Part shown: positions 18,306 through 28,391 of the stretch, piece after piece
How the letters are laid out: every line of letters begins with the position of its first letter
Numbering within the stretch: position 1 is the first letter of the stretch
NCBI RefSeq assembly: GCF_001632805.1
Contig: NZ_CP007220.1
Location: forward strand, 3,906,001 to 3,970,000
DNA from: Mycobacteroides chelonae CCUG 47445
GTDB taxonomy: Bacteria; Actinomycetota; Actinomycetes; Mycobacteriales; Mycobacteriaceae
Direction of reading: 5' to 3'
Length of the DNA stretch: 64,000 nt
The notes under the pieces: generated by a model
Database searches by the model: none
What the model was told of the DNA's origin: nothing
What the model saw: the letters and a program-made list of their open reading frames with translations, nothing else
Position numbers and translations under genes: made by a program

Positions 18306-19769
18306 CTATTTCAATTCGTTCTCGGCTTCTGCAAGCGCCGCGAACTCTTCGTCCGGGGAGTTTGCGACCAAGTGGTGTCGGCTATACAGCCCAAAGTACG
18401 CCATAAACAGGATGAACACCCCGAACGTGGCAAAAGCGGCGGTGGTATCGACAATGAAAGTAGCCACTACCGCCGCACACGCGATCACCAGTGCGAACCC
18501 GCTGGTGGCGATACCGCCAGGGGTTCGATAGGGCCGCTGCATCTCAGGCTCGCGAACACGCAGCACGATGTGGCTCACCATCATCAGCACATAGCTCAGC
18601 GCCGCACCGAAAACCGCCATGTTGAGCAACATTGCGCCTTTACCACTGAGCGACAAGAGGAATCCGATGATTCCTGGCACGATCAATGCCAGCACGGGAG
18701 CCTTCCGGCTGTTCGTGACCGACAGCCGGGTCGGCAGATAACCGGCACGGGACAACGCAAAGGTCTGCCGGCTGTAGGCGTACACGATCGAGAAGAAGCT
18801 GGCGATGAGGCCGGCCAGCCCGATGTAGTTGACCGCCTTGGCCACCGTAGTGGTGCCCAGCGCCTCGACCAAGGGATTACCCGACTGTCCCATCGCCTCG
18901 GCACCGCCCGCACCGGGCACCAGGAACAGCACGACCGTCCCGGTGACAACAAGCACCAGCATCGCCATCACGATGCCGCGTGGGATGTTCTTCGCGGGAT
19001 CTCGGGCTTCCTCGGCCGCGAGCGGCACGCCCTCGATCGCCAGGAACAACCAGATCGCGAACGGCACCGCCGCCCAGATTCCCAAATACCCGTAGGGCAG
19101 GAATGCCGATGCACCCGTTGCTGTTTCATCGACAGGAATGTTGGTCAGGTTGTTCGCGTCGAATCGACCGACGGCGCCGATCGCAAAGGTGATCAGGCCT
19201 ACGAGCGCGATCCCGGTGATGATGAACATCGTCCTGAGCGCCTCGCCCGCACCACTGAGATGGATCCCTATGAAAATCGCGTACACAGCCAGGTAAATCC
19301 ACCATCCATCCTTGAGCCCGAACAGATGCAGTGATTGGACGTAACTTCCGATGAAGGTGGCAATGGCGGCCGGAGCTATCGCGTACTCAATGAGAATTGC
19401 CGTCCCGGTTGCGAATCCACCCCACGGGCCCAGGGCACGCCGGGCGAAGGTGTAACCACCGCCCGCGGTGGGTAGCGCCGACGACATCTCTGCCATGCTG
19501 AGCACCATCGACAGATACATCGCGGCGATGACGACCGCCGCGATGGCCATGCCACCGAAACCTCCCTTGCTCAGGCCGGTGTTCCAGCCCGCGTAATCGC
19601 CCGAGATCACATAGCTCACGCCGAGCCCGGCCAGCAGCACCCAGCCGGCCGTCCCCGACCTCAGCTGCCGCCGCGCGAGATAGTCGGCGCCCTCGAGATG
19701 CGATTGGACACCCGCATGGTCATGCGCGGCCTCCGGATGTGGGCTGACGGTGTCATCGGGAGTTGACAT
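18306..19769 (-). CDS. eat: Ethanolamine permease (APC superfamily)
   Basis: ATG 19769 gives 487 residues; the longer open frame upstream is unlikely. Twelve membrane segments follow the N-terminal YLARRQLRSGTAGWVLLAGLGVSYVISGDYAGWN, the mark of the ethanolamine permease branch of amino-acid/polyamine transporters, and the SFFSIVYAYSRQTFALSRAGYLP segment is also typical. It imports ethanolamine for EutBC. The gene begins only 61 bp after the mftG stop with no clear promoter between, so read-through from the mycofactocin operon is possible. Confidence 0.9.
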   Translation of the reverse strand: MSTPDDTVSPHPEAAHDHAGVQSHLEGADYLARRQLRSGTAGWVLLAGLGVSYVISGDYAGWNTGLSKGGFGGMAIAAVVIAAMYLSMVLSMAEMSSALPTAGGGYTFARRALGPWGGFATGTAILIEYAIAPAAIATFIGSYVQSLHLFGLKDGWWIYLAVYAIFIGIHLSGAGEALRTMFIITGIALVGLITFAIGAVGRFDANNLTNIPVDETATGASAFLPYGYLGIWAAVPFAIWLFLAIEGVPLAAEEARDPAKNIPRGIVMAMLVLVVTGTVVLFLVPGAGGAEAMGQSGNPLVEALGTTTVAKAVNYIGLAGLIASFFSIVYAYSRQTFALSRAGYLPTRLSVTNSRKAPVLALIVPGIIGFLLSLSGKGAMLLNMAVFGAALSYVLMMVSHIVLRVREPEMQRPYRTPGGIATSGFALVIACAAVVATFIVDTTAAFATFGVFILFMAYFGLYSRHHLVANSPDEEFAALAEAENELK

Positions 19770-19830
19770 CGTCCAATTGTGCGACCGATGGCGTGCTCGT
19801 GTGCGGTAGACGCCAAGATTCGCACCCTCG

Positions 19831-21234
19831 TTACGACCACGCAACAAACTGGGCCGCTCGATGCCCGATCATCGCAATCGTGGCCGCCGGTCCGCGGCTC
19901 GGAATGGTCGGCATGATCGACCCGTCGATGACGAAGAGCCCATCAATTCCCCTGACACGACAGTACTTGTCGACGACCGCGTACTTGTCCTCATCATTAC
20001 CCATGGGGGCAGTTGCACACAGATGTTGCGATGTGGACCACCGCGGACCACCGAACCGCCGACCGTACAGCTCGGACACCAGACGCACTCCGTCCCGCAA
20101 GCGATCCATATCTGCGGTCTCACTGTCATACCTCAAGTCGATGTACACCGGCACTGCGGGATCGGTCGAACGTAATTCGACTCGCCCCCTACTCCTCGGC
20201 GTCATCAATGCCACGCCGATCTGCCTGGCATCGGCACCATTCACCTGCGCACCTGCCATGGCGGCGAATCCTGTTGTATACGGCCGTATCTCAAGGCCCA
20301 TCTGACGGTCGGTGTGTAATACGGTGTCCAGTACGGGATAGCCAGGCTGCCCACCATCGCCGGTGTCGAGCACCCACTCCGCGTGGTCCATCACGCGGGT
20401 CCCCACACCGGGTAGGTCAGCAATGGGCTCGACTCCCACCGCGCGCAGGTCATCGGCCGGCCCCAGCCCAGAGAGCAGTAGCAGCTTGGCGCTCTCAATC
20501 GCACCCGCGCTCAATATGATTCGATCAGCGGTCAGAGTCCGCACCGAGCTCCCCACCGCCACCCGCACCCCGGTGGCACGCCCGCCACCACACAGCACCT
20601 GCAACACACGAGTACCGGAGTACACCGCGAGATTGGGCCGCCAGCCCGCTCCCTCCAGATAGGCACGCGCCGGACCAATCCGCATGCCGCTGTCGATGTT
20701 GAGCGGCACCAATCCCACCCCGACACCGGCCTTGCCGTTGAGGTCTGCCACCGCCGGATAGCCGGCCTTGATGGCGAGATCCGCCAGTTCCCTTCCCGCG
20801 GTGCTCTGTTCGTGCCTGCGCCCGATCGGTATGGGTCCCGATGCGCCGTGTAGCGGATCATCCCGAAAGTCGCGATCGGTCTCCATCGCGCGAAAGTCAT
20901 CACGCACATCCACCCAGGCCCACCCCGGTACCGACCATCCATCGAAATCCGCGGGCCGGCCCCGCACGAAGTAGCCGCCGTTGATCGCGCCGGAGCCGCC
21001 CACCACCGATCCGCGCACCAACTCGGCCTGATCACCGGTAGATGTCAACGTGGCCCAGTAGTAGGTGGCTATCGGACTGTCCGGGCCGATCGGCAGACGG
21101 TACCCATCGCGCACACCGTCCTCGTCCGCGGACGAGGCCGGCCCGGCCTCGACGAGCACCACACGAAACGACGGGTCTTCGGAAAGGCGGCTAGCCAGAA
21201 TCGAACCCGCGCTGCCCGCGCCCACAATGAGCAC
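19831..21234 (-). CDS. mftG: Mycofactocin-system GMC oxidoreductase MftG
   Basis: This FAD-dependent GMC enzyme carries the VLIVGAGSAGSILASRL dinucleotide motif, GGSGAINGGYFVRGRP, the LSAGAIESAKLLLLSGLGP signature and the C-terminal DGSIMPTIPSRGPAATIAMIGHRAA. The start is uncertain: GTG 21234 starts at the first beta strand, while ATG 21315 would overlap mftF by about 60 bases. MftG is reported in M. smegmatis to regenerate oxidised mycofactocin by passing electrons to the respiratory chain. It follows mftF directly and precedes the ethanolamine operon. Confidence 0.9.
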   Translation of the reverse strand: MLIVGAGSAGSILASRLSEDPSFRVVLVEAGPASSADEDGVRDGYRLPIGPDSPIATYYWATLTSTGDQAELVRGSVVGGSGAINGGYFVRGRPADFDGWSVPGWAWVDVRDDFRAMETDRDFRDDPLHGASGPIPIGRRHEQSTAGRELADLAIKAGYPAVADLNGKAGVGVGLVPLNIDSGMRIGPARAYLEGAGWRPNLAVYSGTRVLQVLCGGGRATGVRVAVGSSVRTLTADRIILSAGAIESAKLLLLSGLGPADDLRAVGVEPIADLPGVGTRVMDHAEWVLDTGDGGQPGYPVLDTVLHTDRQMGLEIRPYTTGFAAMAGAQVNGADARQIGVALMTPRSRGRVELRSTDPAVPVYIDLRYDSETADMDRLRDGVRLVSELYGRRFGGPRWSTSQHLCATAPMGNDEDKYAVVDKYCRVRGIDGLFVIDGSIMPTIPSRGPAATIAMIGHRAAQFVAWS

Positions 21235-21254
21235 ATCCGCGTGGATCGACCGAC

Positions 21255-22703
21255 TCAGGGCCGTAATTCCGGTCGAAGCGCACCGAGATCGCGCTCCTGC
21301 ACGATCCCCGACCACAAGCCGATCCCGTAGGCGATGTCGTCAAGACGCTTCAGCAATACGTACTCGAGCAGACCGATGCGATCATCGGGAGAGGCCGAGT
21401 TGTCGTTGCGCTTCATCCAATCCACCACGCCGTCAACGATGGCGGCCACCACGAGCACTTGGCGACTGCGCCGCGACAATGCGGCGGCCACCAACGCCAA
21501 CGGCCAGTAATGGCGGCACAACGCGGACGCGATCTGCAACGCGGCACCGCCCACGCCCTGGGTGGCCACCCGAAGGACGTCGCGTGGCGGGGTGTCCACT
21601 CCCCGCAATGTCCGCGCGACACGCCCGGCCGCGAGCGCGGCCATGCCCGCCGCGGCCAGGTAACCCATCCCCGAACCCACCGCCGCCAGAATCCACACCA
21701 GCAGTGTCCATCGCGAGATGACCATCGGCGCCACTTTGTCGGGGTGACGCGTCGACAGCGGCGCAGCACTCATTCCATAAAATGCTTTGCGCGCGAACCA
21801 CTCTCGAAGTGTCAATCGATGATCATGAGCCACATGGGACACCGGTTCGTACCGAAGCCGAGACCCTGCCTCGATCAGCCGCCAGCACAGATCCACGTCT
21901 TCACCGCATCGCAGCGATTCGTCGAACCCACCGATCTCGTCTATCGCGGCCCGGCGAACCACGATCGCCGCACTGGGGACATACGACACCGGGCCGTACG
22001 GAACGACGGGCGCCTCGCGAAGGCCAAGGTCCAACGAGGACCTGACCGCCTCATAGCGAGCAATTGCGTTGTCACTCAAGACCAATCCAACAATCCGGGG
22101 AGCGACCAGAGCAACCGCCGGATCACTGAAATGCCCCAGCAGCGCCTCCAGCCAGCCGCGCCTGGGCACCACGTCAGAGTCAAGGAAGGCGACGAAATCC
22201 GTGGTCGCCAGCTTCAGCCCGGTATTGCGGGCCGCCGCCGGGCCCTGGCTCTCGTCGTGACGTACCACCTTCACGTCACAGTGCATGCCCTCCAGATCGC
22301 GCTCCAGGATCGGAATGGCGGAACCGTCGTCGATGACGATCACCCGCATTCCGCGCAACGCCCGTAACAGCCGGCGAAGACCAAATCCATTGTTAAGGCA
22401 GGGAATAACGACGGTTACGTCTCGATATCCGGGTCCACCCGTTGGCCGGGGGTGAGCGACAGTCGCATCCAGCAGCGTCCGGGCAAGCTGCGCACTGGTC
22501 GCGTCACGGACCTCGAGCCGTCCGCCGGAAAGCAGGGTCCGCGCGGCCGGAGCCAATCGCAGCAGCCGGGTTGGCGAGCCACCCAGTAGCGCCGAGCCCT
22601 CATCGAGAACGCGAACGCGTCGATCCACCTGTACCGCGAATCCGTCGGGTAACCGTCCGTGCGGTGCAGACACGCCCTGCGCCGGCTCGTCACTGGTGGT
22701 CAT
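21255..22703 (-). CDS. mftF: Mycofactocin glycosyltransferase MftF
   Basis: ATG 22703 overlaps the mftE stop by four bases and gives 482 residues. A family-2 glycosyltransferase domain spans about 95-330: [18 protein letters not shown], the DxD in FLDSDVVP, and [19 protein letters not shown]. Hydrophobic segments follow, near [30 protein letters not shown]. MftF adds beta-1,4-linked glucose units to the premycofactocin core. All key motifs are intact. Confidence 0.95.
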   Translation of the reverse strand: MTTSDEPAQGVSAPHGRLPDGFAVQVDRRVRVLDEGSALLGGSPTRLLRLAPAARTLLSGGRLEVRDATSAQLARTLLDATVAHPRPTGGPGYRDVTVVIPCLNNGFGLRRLLRALRGMRVIVIDDGSAIPILERDLEGMHCDVKVVRHDESQGPAAARNTGLKLATTDFVAFLDSDVVPRRGWLEALLGHFSDPAVALVAPRIVGLVLSDNAIARYEAVRSSLDLGLREAPVVPYGPVSYVPSAAIVVRRAAIDEIGGFDESLRCGEDVDLCWRLIEAGSRLRYEPVSHVAHDHRLTLREWFARKAFYGMSAAPLSTRHPDKVAPMVISRWTLLVWILAAVGSGMGYLAAAGMAALAAGRVARTLRGVDTPPRDVLRVATQGVGGAALQIASALCRHYWPLALVAAALSRRSRQVLVVAAIVDGVVDWMKRNDNSASPDDRIGLLEYVLLKRLDDIAYGIGLWSGIVQERDLGALRPELRP

Positions 22704-23446
22704 ACCAGCCGCCCGTCCGCGCCAGGTGTCCAACGGCGCACCGCGTCGGCGCATTGTCGAGTCATCGTCGCGAGCATCCGTGCGCCTTCCTGGCTGCTGG
22801 CGGTGGTCGGATCTCCGAGCACACCGATAGCGCTCACCGCCGCTACTCCGCCCGCGCGCATGGGCGCCATCAGTTCGCGCAGTGGTGCCGAATTTCCGGC
22901 GAGCACGTCCTCACGACGCACGTCATCCGGTGAAATATGCAGCAGCAGAGACGTTTCCACGTGTCCGGCATGAGCGTCGCCGCCTTCGACCACACACGCC
23001 CACCATGCGATATCGCGCCCCTCGGAACGCAGCAGTCGCACTGCGGAGACCGTCGCCTCGATATTTCCGCCGTGACCGTTCACGAAGACGATGCGTCGGC
23101 ACCACTGTGTGGCCGACCGGGCGTACTCAACGAGGACCTGAGTCAGCGCCTCCGTCCCGATCGAGATCGTTCCAGCGAAGGATTGATGTTCTCCGCTGGA
23201 TCCGTACGCGATGGCCGGGGCGAGAGCGGTCCGACCGTCACCCGTATCGCCGGCCAGCTCCCCGGCTGCAGCGGTAGCCACAGCGTTGGCAATGCGGGTG
23301 TCGGTGTCCAGCGGCAAGTGCGGCCCGTGTTGTTCGGTTGAGCCGAGCGGAGTGAACAGCGTAATGGCCTCGTCTGCGAGCTCCGGAGAGATGGCGGTGC
23401 TCAAGACAGTCGGAACAGCCACCCGCCGATGGTAGGCCGAATTCAC
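22700..23446 (-). CDS. mftE: Mycofactocin precursor peptidase MftE (creatininase family)
   Basis: I use GTG 23446 (product [15 protein letters not shown]...), 248 residues; a TTG five codons earlier is possible. Metal-binding creatininase motifs are present: [23 protein letters not shown] and the [10 protein letters not shown] segment. MftE cleaves the cyclised C-terminal Val-Tyr unit from the modified MftA peptide, releasing AHDP. It is separated from mftD by 157 bp, the only sizeable gap in the cluster. Confidence 0.94.
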   Translation of the reverse strand: MNSAYHRRVAVPTVLSTAISPELADEAITLFTPLGSTEQHGPHLPLDTDTRIANAVATAAAGELAGDTGDGRTALAPAIAYGSSGEHQSFAGTISIGTEALTQVLVEYARSATQWCRRIVFVNGHGGNIEATVSAVRLLRSEGRDIAWWACVVEGGDAHAGHVETSLLLHISPDDVRREDVLAGNSAPLRELMAPMRAGGVAAVSAIGVLGDPTTASSQEGARMLATMTRQCADAVRRWTPGADGRLV

Positions 23447-23603
23447 GTCAAATGCATCCAAAGTTGGCGCACACGATCGAGGTCTTTACATCCTTGCTGG
23501 CCGTCGGCTTATGCGCTAGGCGCTATTTCGCACCGATTGTCACGCCAGTCCCTGCCGCCACATCGATGCGGCCATCGCCGTGTTCGATTCGCGCTGCGCT
23601 GAA

Positions 23604-24782
23604 CTAGTGCCGCCCGAGGCCCCGGGCAAATCCCTCGGGGATCAAAAGATCATCTGGCGATAGTTCGTGCACAGATTTTTTGCCAAGTCCCATCAGCGCC
23701 GAGTCGATGCCGCCGCGCATGATGTCCAGGACGTTCTCGACACCGGCCTGGCCGGCCGCCGCGAGGCCCCAGAGATACGCCCGCCCGATCATCACCGCGC
23801 GCGCACCGAGGGCCAACGCCTTGACGACGTCGCTGCCCCGCCGGATGCCACCATCGAGCAGCACCTCGATGTCACCACCGACGGCGGCTGCGATGCCCGG
23901 CAATGCGCGGATCGACGCAGGTGTTCCGTCGAGGTTGTTACCACCGTGATTGGACACCGAGATCGCCGAAACACCGCAATCTACGGCACGTTTGGCGTCA
24001 TCGATGCGCATCACACCCTTGAGCATGAACGGACCGTCCCACTGCTCACGCATCCACTGAACGTCGTCCCAGGTGGGCGCCGGGGTTCCCATCCACTGCC
24101 CGTAAGCGTCGAAGAACGGCGGACCGGCCTCGCCGCGGGCTGCCTGGTTCGGCACCCGCAGGTCCGGGATGTTCATGCCCTTGCCGAACGACCACAGCCA
24201 GCCGGGCTTGGTCACCACTTCCGGCGCCAGCCGGATCATCGATCGCAGGTTCATCTTCTCGGGTATGGACGGGCTCCCCCAGTCGCGACCGTGCGAGAAG
24301 CTCCAGTCCAAGGTGGCGATGAGCCCAACGGCTCCAGCGTCTTTCGCGCGCTGAATGCGCTGAGCCACATCGTCGCGTCCGCCCAGCCAGTAGATCTGAA
24401 AGTGCGTCTTCGGATTGGCAGCCACCACGTCCTCGATGGGCTTGCTCGCGAAGGATGACAACCCCATGGCGGTTCCACGCGCGGCTGCCGCCCGCGCCAC
24501 GGCCACCTCGCCATCGGGGTCCACCGCCTGAACGCCGGTCGGCGAAATCATCACTGGCAGTGAAATCTCTTGTCCCAAAACTGTTGTCGACAGTTCACGG
24601 TCCGGCTGAATGCCGACGACGTGGGGCTCGAATCCAAGTTCCCCGAACGCCTCGACGTTGTCGCTGACCGTCAGTCCCTTCTCACTGGCCGAGATCAGCG
24701 AGCTGTAGACGGACTTCGGCAGCCGCTTCTTGGCCCGCTGCTGGGCAATCGCGACCGTCTCGAACCATGTGTTGCGCGCCAT
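23604..24782 (-). CDS. mftD: Premycofactocin synthase MftD (FMN-dependent)
   Basis: The 392-residue protein belongs to the FMN-dependent 2-hydroxy-acid dehydrogenase family: LPVMISPTGVQAVDPDGEVAVARAAAARG, FQIYWLGGRDD, ISVSNHGGNNLDGTPAS with the catalytic His, and the FMN-phosphate site DGGIRRGSDVVKALALGARAVMIGR. MftD oxidatively deaminates AHDP to premycofactocin, the redox-active dihydroxy/diketo core. It was once called lldD1 in M. tuberculosis. The start directly abuts the mftC stop. Confidence 0.95.
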   Translation of the reverse strand: MARNTWFETVAIAQQRAKKRLPKSVYSSLISASEKGLTVSDNVEAFGELGFEPHVVGIQPDRELSTTVLGQEISLPVMISPTGVQAVDPDGEVAVARAAAARGTAMGLSSFASKPIEDVVAANPKTHFQIYWLGGRDDVAQRIQRAKDAGAVGLIATLDWSFSHGRDWGSPSIPEKMNLRSMIRLAPEVVTKPGWLWSFGKGMNIPDLRVPNQAARGEAGPPFFDAYGQWMGTPAPTWDDVQWMREQWDGPFMLKGVMRIDDAKRAVDCGVSAISVSNHGGNNLDGTPASIRALPGIAAAVGGDIEVLLDGGIRRGSDVVKALALGARAVMIGRAYLWGLAAAGQAGVENVLDIMRGGIDSALMGLGKKSVHELSPDDLLIPEGFARGLGRH

Positions 24783-25997
24783 CTACCGTCCTGCTCGTAC
24801 GTTGGAAAGAGGGTTCTCGTCGCATGCGCGCGAGGGAGGCCGGCGTGTCAGGGTCAGCGCAACAGGGCCCGAGGCCGGACCGCGCCTGCCCTTCGAATGC
24901 GAATGGTCTCCACTGGGTTTGGGCACGATGCGATCTGCGGCCAGGGCCGCCTCGCCATAGCCCTGTACGCATTCCGGGTCGGGCCCATCCATCGGCAACC
25001 CGGTGAAGAACTTCGCCGCCATACAGCCACCCCGGCAGCTGTCGTAATGCCCGCAGCTGCCGCACGCACCCGCGGACTGCGGCTCGCGTAACTCGTTGAA
25101 CAACCGTGAGTGCTTCCACACCTCATCAAATCCACCATCGGACACCACATTTCCGGCCATGAACCGGTCGTGGATGGCGAATGGGCATGCGTAGACATCG
25201 CCTACCGGATCGATCAGACACACCACCCGGCCAGCACCACACATGTTCAGGCCTGGCAAACCGCCGGAGCCATCACCGTAAGCCGACAGATGGAAGAAGG
25301 AATCACCCGTGAGCACGCGCTCACCATTGAGCACCAGCCAGTCGTACAACTGACGCTGCTGCGCCGGGGTGGGGTGCAGTTCGTCCCACACATCGGCACC
25401 GCGCCCGGAAGGCCGCAACCGTGTAATCCGCAGAGTTGCACCGTATTGTGCAGCCAGATCCGCGAACTCGTCGAGTTGGTCCACGTTGTGACGGGTGACC
25501 ACCACCGAGATCTTGGCGTCCTTGAAGCCGGCGGCGGCCAGATTCTCCAGCGCACGCACCGCCATGGCGAACGATCCCGCGCCGCGCACGGCGTCGTTCA
25601 CCTCTGCGGTCGCACCGTCCAGCGAGATCTGCACATCGACGTAATCGCTCGCGGCCAGCCGCGCCGCCACCTCCTCGGTGATGCGTACGCCATTGGTCGA
25701 GAACTTAACCCCCACATGGTGCTCGGTCGCATAGTCGACGAGCTCCCAAAAGTCTGAGCGCACAGTGGGTTCCCCGCCACCGATGTTCACATAGAACACC
25801 TGCATGCGTTCGAGCTCGTCGATGATGCCCTTGCACTGTGCGGTGGACAGCTCGCGCGGATCACGCTTGCCCGAAGATGACAGGCAGTGCACACAGGACA
25901 GGTTGCAGGCATAGGTCAGTTCCCAGGTGAGGCAGATGGGAGCATCCAGTCCCTGTTCGAACTGATCCACCAGGCGGGGTACAGCGGGAGCGCTCAT
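24783..25997 (-). CDS. mftC: Mycofactocin radical SAM maturase MftC
   Basis: ATG 25997 (MSAPAVPRLVDQF) gives 404 residues. The radical SAM [4Fe-4S] site is C31-x3-C35-x2-C38 in YACNLSCVHC; GGGEPT follows. The C-terminal SPASM part holds CGAGRVVCLIDPVGDVYACPF and CGSCGHYDSCRGGC for two auxiliary clusters. MftC decarboxylates the terminal Tyr of MftA and forms the Val-Tyr C-C bond. The final 45 residues are Arg/Pro-rich. The ATG overlaps the mftB stop by one base. Confidence 0.96.
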   Translation of the reverse strand: MSAPAVPRLVDQFEQGLDAPICLTWELTYACNLSCVHCLSSSGKRDPRELSTAQCKGIIDELERMQVFYVNIGGGEPTVRSDFWELVDYATEHHVGVKFSTNGVRITEEVAARLAASDYVDVQISLDGATAEVNDAVRGAGSFAMAVRALENLAAAGFKDAKISVVVTRHNVDQLDEFADLAAQYGATLRITRLRPSGRGADVWDELHPTPAQQRQLYDWLVLNGERVLTGDSFFHLSAYGDGSGGLPGLNMCGAGRVVCLIDPVGDVYACPFAIHDRFMAGNVVSDGGFDEVWKHSRLFNELREPQSAGACGSCGHYDSCRGGCMAAKFFTGLPMDGPDPECVQGYGEAALAADRIVPKPSGDHSHSKGRRGPASGPVALTLTRRPPSRACDENPLSNVRAGR

Positions 25998-26299
25998 CAA
26001 GCGTCCTCTCGGGTCACGATCATCGTCGAATCCGCCAGCACGGCCAGGGCCCGCTGGTACGCAGCGGCCTGGCTGTCTTCGACACCGGCGGCACGCCAAG
26101 CATTCTCAGCGCTGGTGTGGTCGGGAAGTGATTGCACGATCTGCAGCAGGGTGCGATTTTTCAGGAAGGACAGCTTGCGGGTGCCGAAGTGATAGAGCAG
26201 CGCCCCAAACGGCTCCGGGCGCAACGACACCTGGGGGTGCAACTGCCAGGGCCGGGTCCAATCGAAACCGGCGGGCGCCTCGTCAATCATGGCGCTCAT
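25997..26299 (-). CDS. mftB: Mycofactocin peptide chaperone MftB
   Basis: The start at ATG 26299 (MSAMIDEAPAGFDW, 100 residues) follows the mftA stop by 14 nt; ATG 26290 is also possible. The protein matches the RiPP recognition element of the MftB family: WQLHPQVSLRPEPFGALLYHFGTRKLSFLKNRTLLQIVQSL. It presents the MftA peptide to MftC. The overlap with mftC fits complex formation. Confidence 0.93.
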   Translation of the reverse strand: MSAMIDEAPAGFDWTRPWQLHPQVSLRPEPFGALLYHFGTRKLSFLKNRTLLQIVQSLPDHTSAENAWRAAGVEDSQAAAYQRALAVLADSTMIVTREDA

Positions 26300-26313
26300 C
26301 GAGGTGGGGCGTC

Positions 26314-26418
26314 TCAGTAGACGCCGCACATCCCGTCGATCGACACCTCTTCGACCAGCGATTCCTGTACCAACTCGGTGTCGGTGGTCTGTCCGGCGAC
26401 AGTGGTGGGCTCGGCCAT
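26314..26418 (-). CDS. mftA: Mycofactocin precursor peptide MftA
   Basis: A 34-residue peptide from ATG 26418. The acidic leader contains [11 protein letters not shown] and the C-terminus is IDGMCGVY, the invariant mycofactocin core. The last two residues, Val and Tyr, become the cofactor. It is the first gene of the mft operon and is divergent from mftR across 103 bp. Confidence 0.96.
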   Translation of the reverse strand: MAEPTTVAGQTTDTELVQESLVEEVSIDGMCGVY

Positions 26419-26521
26419 CTGTTCACTCCCTTGTGAGTCTGGACTGTGGCAACGATCACGATAATAATGGCATCGAGTGCAGAAAGGGAAGAGGGTGGCA
26501 GGAAATGGCACAGTTCTCGGC
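26419..26521. promoter_or_regulatory. Divergent mftA/mftR control region
   Basis: The 103-bp gap must hold the mft operon promoter and probably the MftR operator. An AT-rich stretch around 26460-26468 contains TATTAT on the minus strand, a plausible -10 for mftA with a leader of about 36 nt. Near it are CGAT/ATCG half-sites (26453-26476). I see no strong, unambiguous MftR palindrome. Confidence 0.45.
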
Positions 26522-27118
26522 ATGAGTGCGCAGCCGGCGCGCGTGGGACGGCGCCCTTCGACAACCCGGGATGAGATCACGGCAGTTGCCATGGCACTGT
26601 TCGCGCAGCGCAACTTCGACGACGTGAGCGTCGACGACATCGCCGCAGCGGCCGGTATCGCCCGGCGTACGGTGTTTCGGTACTACAGCTCCAAGAATGC
26701 AATCGTGTGGGGAGACTTCGACTCCCACCTTGAGGTGATGCGCGCACTGCTGGAGAAGACGCCGGACACGGTCGATATCAGCACTGCCCTGCGCCAGGCA
26801 TTGCTGACATTCAACGACTTTCCGGCCGATGAGACCCCGCGCCACCGCATGCGGATGCGGCTGATCTTGGAAGTCCCTGCGTTACAGGCGTACTCGATGC
26901 TGATGTACACGGGCTGGCGTGATGTCATCGCGCAGTTCGTGGCAACCCGCACCGGCACCGATCCCGGCACCCTCTTACCGCAGACCGTTGCCTGGACGCT
27001 GCTCGGAGTGGCACTCGCCGCTTACGAACAATGGCTCGCCGACGAGTCCGCCACGCTCACCACACTGATCGGCAGGGGCCTCGATGCCGCAGAGGTGGGC
27101 CTGCGCGGGCTGGGCTGA
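26522..27118 (+). CDS. mftR: TetR-family regulator MftR
   Basis: ATG 26522 gives 198 residues ([19 protein letters not shown]...), the spacing seen in other MftR proteins; GTG 26495 with a purine-rich site upstream is an alternative. The helix-turn-helix covers [41 protein letters not shown]. MftR represses mft genes and is reported to be released by long-chain acyl-CoA. It is divergent from mftA. Confidence 0.93.
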   Translation: MSAQPARVGRRPSTTRDEITAVAMALFAQRNFDDVSVDDIAAAAGIARRTVFRYYSSKNAIVWGDFDSHLEVMRALLEKTPDTVDISTALRQALLTFNDFPADETPRHRMRMRLILEVPALQAYSMLMYTGWRDVIAQFVATRTGTDPGTLLPQTVAWTLLGVALAAYEQWLADESATLTTLIGRGLDAAEVGLRGLG

Positions 27119-27144
27119 GCTCGCGGGCAGTAAGGAAACAGGCG

Positions 27145-28335
27145 CTACTCCAGCACGTCGGCGATGGGCGTTCCCGCGGCGATCTTGGCCCGCATCTTCA
27201 TCACCGGGCCGGCCATCCCGCAGCCGACGACGCCGGTGAGCACACCGTCGCGCTCCAGATAGGCCAGGAATTTGCGGCCGTCATCGGAAATGAGATGCAC
27301 GGTATCCGAGTCGCCGAGATGTCCGAGCGACTGAATCTTCACGTCGTACTGATCGCTCCAAAAGTACGGCACGGCAGCAGCGTTGGCCGCTGGTTCCTGA
27401 CCGAGTAAGGCGGGTACGAGCGCGCGGACTTGGTCGGCGACATTGCTCCAGTGCTCCACCCGGTTGGGGCGGCCGTCAGCATCCGCCCACGCGGCGACAT
27501 CGCCCAACGCCCAGACATGCGGGGTGCCGGTACGGCCCACCGCGTCGCACACCACGCCGTTGTTGACCTCGACACCCGACCCGTCCAACCAGTCCGTGGC
27601 GGGCCGGCTCCCGATACCCAGCACGACGAGATCGGAGTCCAGCCGCGTGCCGTCGGACAAGGTGACGGACTGAACCCGCCCGTCGCCCTCGACCGCGTCT
27701 ACGCCGACTCCTACCCGAACGTCTACGCCCTCGTTGCGATGCAGCCGGGCAACCAGGTCGCCGAGCTGCTGTCCGATCGCCGCCAGCAGCGGAGCGGGTT
27801 GCGGTTCGACCAGAACCACGTCAACTCCGTTGGCACGCAATGTGGACGCGACCTCACACCCGATAAATCCGGCCCCGACCACCACCGCTCGCCGCGCCTT
27901 CTCAGCGTCGCCTCGCAGCGCGAAGCTGTCATCGGCGGTGCGCAGGACGTGGATGCCGTCCAGCTCGGGGAAGGCAGCGATACGCCGGGGAACGAGGCCG
28001 GTCGCGATGACAACCTCTCCGTACTCCAGGGTGCTGCCGTCATCCAGCGTGGCCGTCCGGGCAGCAGGGTCCAGCGCGACCACCTTGGCACCGAGTCGCA
28101 GTTCAATCTGCTTCTCGTCGTAAAACTCTCGCGGTTTGAGCACTACCGCATCGATTGTCTTCTCCGCGTCCCGCAGGACGTCCTTGGACAGCGGCGGACG
28201 ATCGTAGGGCAAGTGCGCCTCGCTGCTCACGATGGTGATCGGTCCGGAGAACTCGGCGCGGCGTAACTGTTCGGCGGTTCGTACCGCCCCCAGTCCGCCG
28301 CCGATGATCAGTACCCCTCGATCCGCATCGCTCAT
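27145..28335 (-). CDS. FAD-dependent ferredoxin/NAD(P)H reductase
   Basis: ATG 28335 gives 396 residues of the class with two Rossmann motifs: FAD-binding IIGGGLGAVRTAEQLR near the N-terminus and NAD(P)-binding VVVGAGFIGCEVASTLR in the centre, plus HVWALGDVA, the late FAD motif. The family feeds electrons to ferredoxins for P450 or Rieske oxygenases. Its place next to mftR matches Rv0688 of M. tuberculosis. A direct part in mycofactocin redox is possible but unproven. It converges on mftR with a 26-bp gap. Confidence 0.9.
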   Translation of the reverse strand: MSDADRGVLIIGGGLGAVRTAEQLRRAEFSGPITIVSSEAHLPYDRPPLSKDVLRDAEKTIDAVVLKPREFYDEKQIELRLGAKVVALDPAARTATLDDGSTLEYGEVVIATGLVPRRIAAFPELDGIHVLRTADDSFALRGDAEKARRAVVVGAGFIGCEVASTLRANGVDVVLVEPQPAPLLAAIGQQLGDLVARLHRNEGVDVRVGVGVDAVEGDGRVQSVTLSDGTRLDSDLVVLGIGSRPATDWLDGSGVEVNNGVVCDAVGRTGTPHVWALGDVAAWADADGRPNRVEHWSNVADQVRALVPALLGQEPAANAAAVPYFWSDQYDVKIQSLGHLGDSDTVHLISDDGRKFLAYLERDGVLTGVVGCGMAGPVMKMRAKIAAGTPIADVLE

Positions 28336-28391
28336 GGGTTTCTTCTTACACGACTGGACACGAGCGATGTCAGGCCTATCGCCCCTACCTC

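Noticed and set aside
19770..19830. Possible cobalamin riboswitch before the ethanolamine permease
   Set aside because: Only 61 bp separate it from mftG, too short for a B12 riboswitch, and no B12-box is visible.
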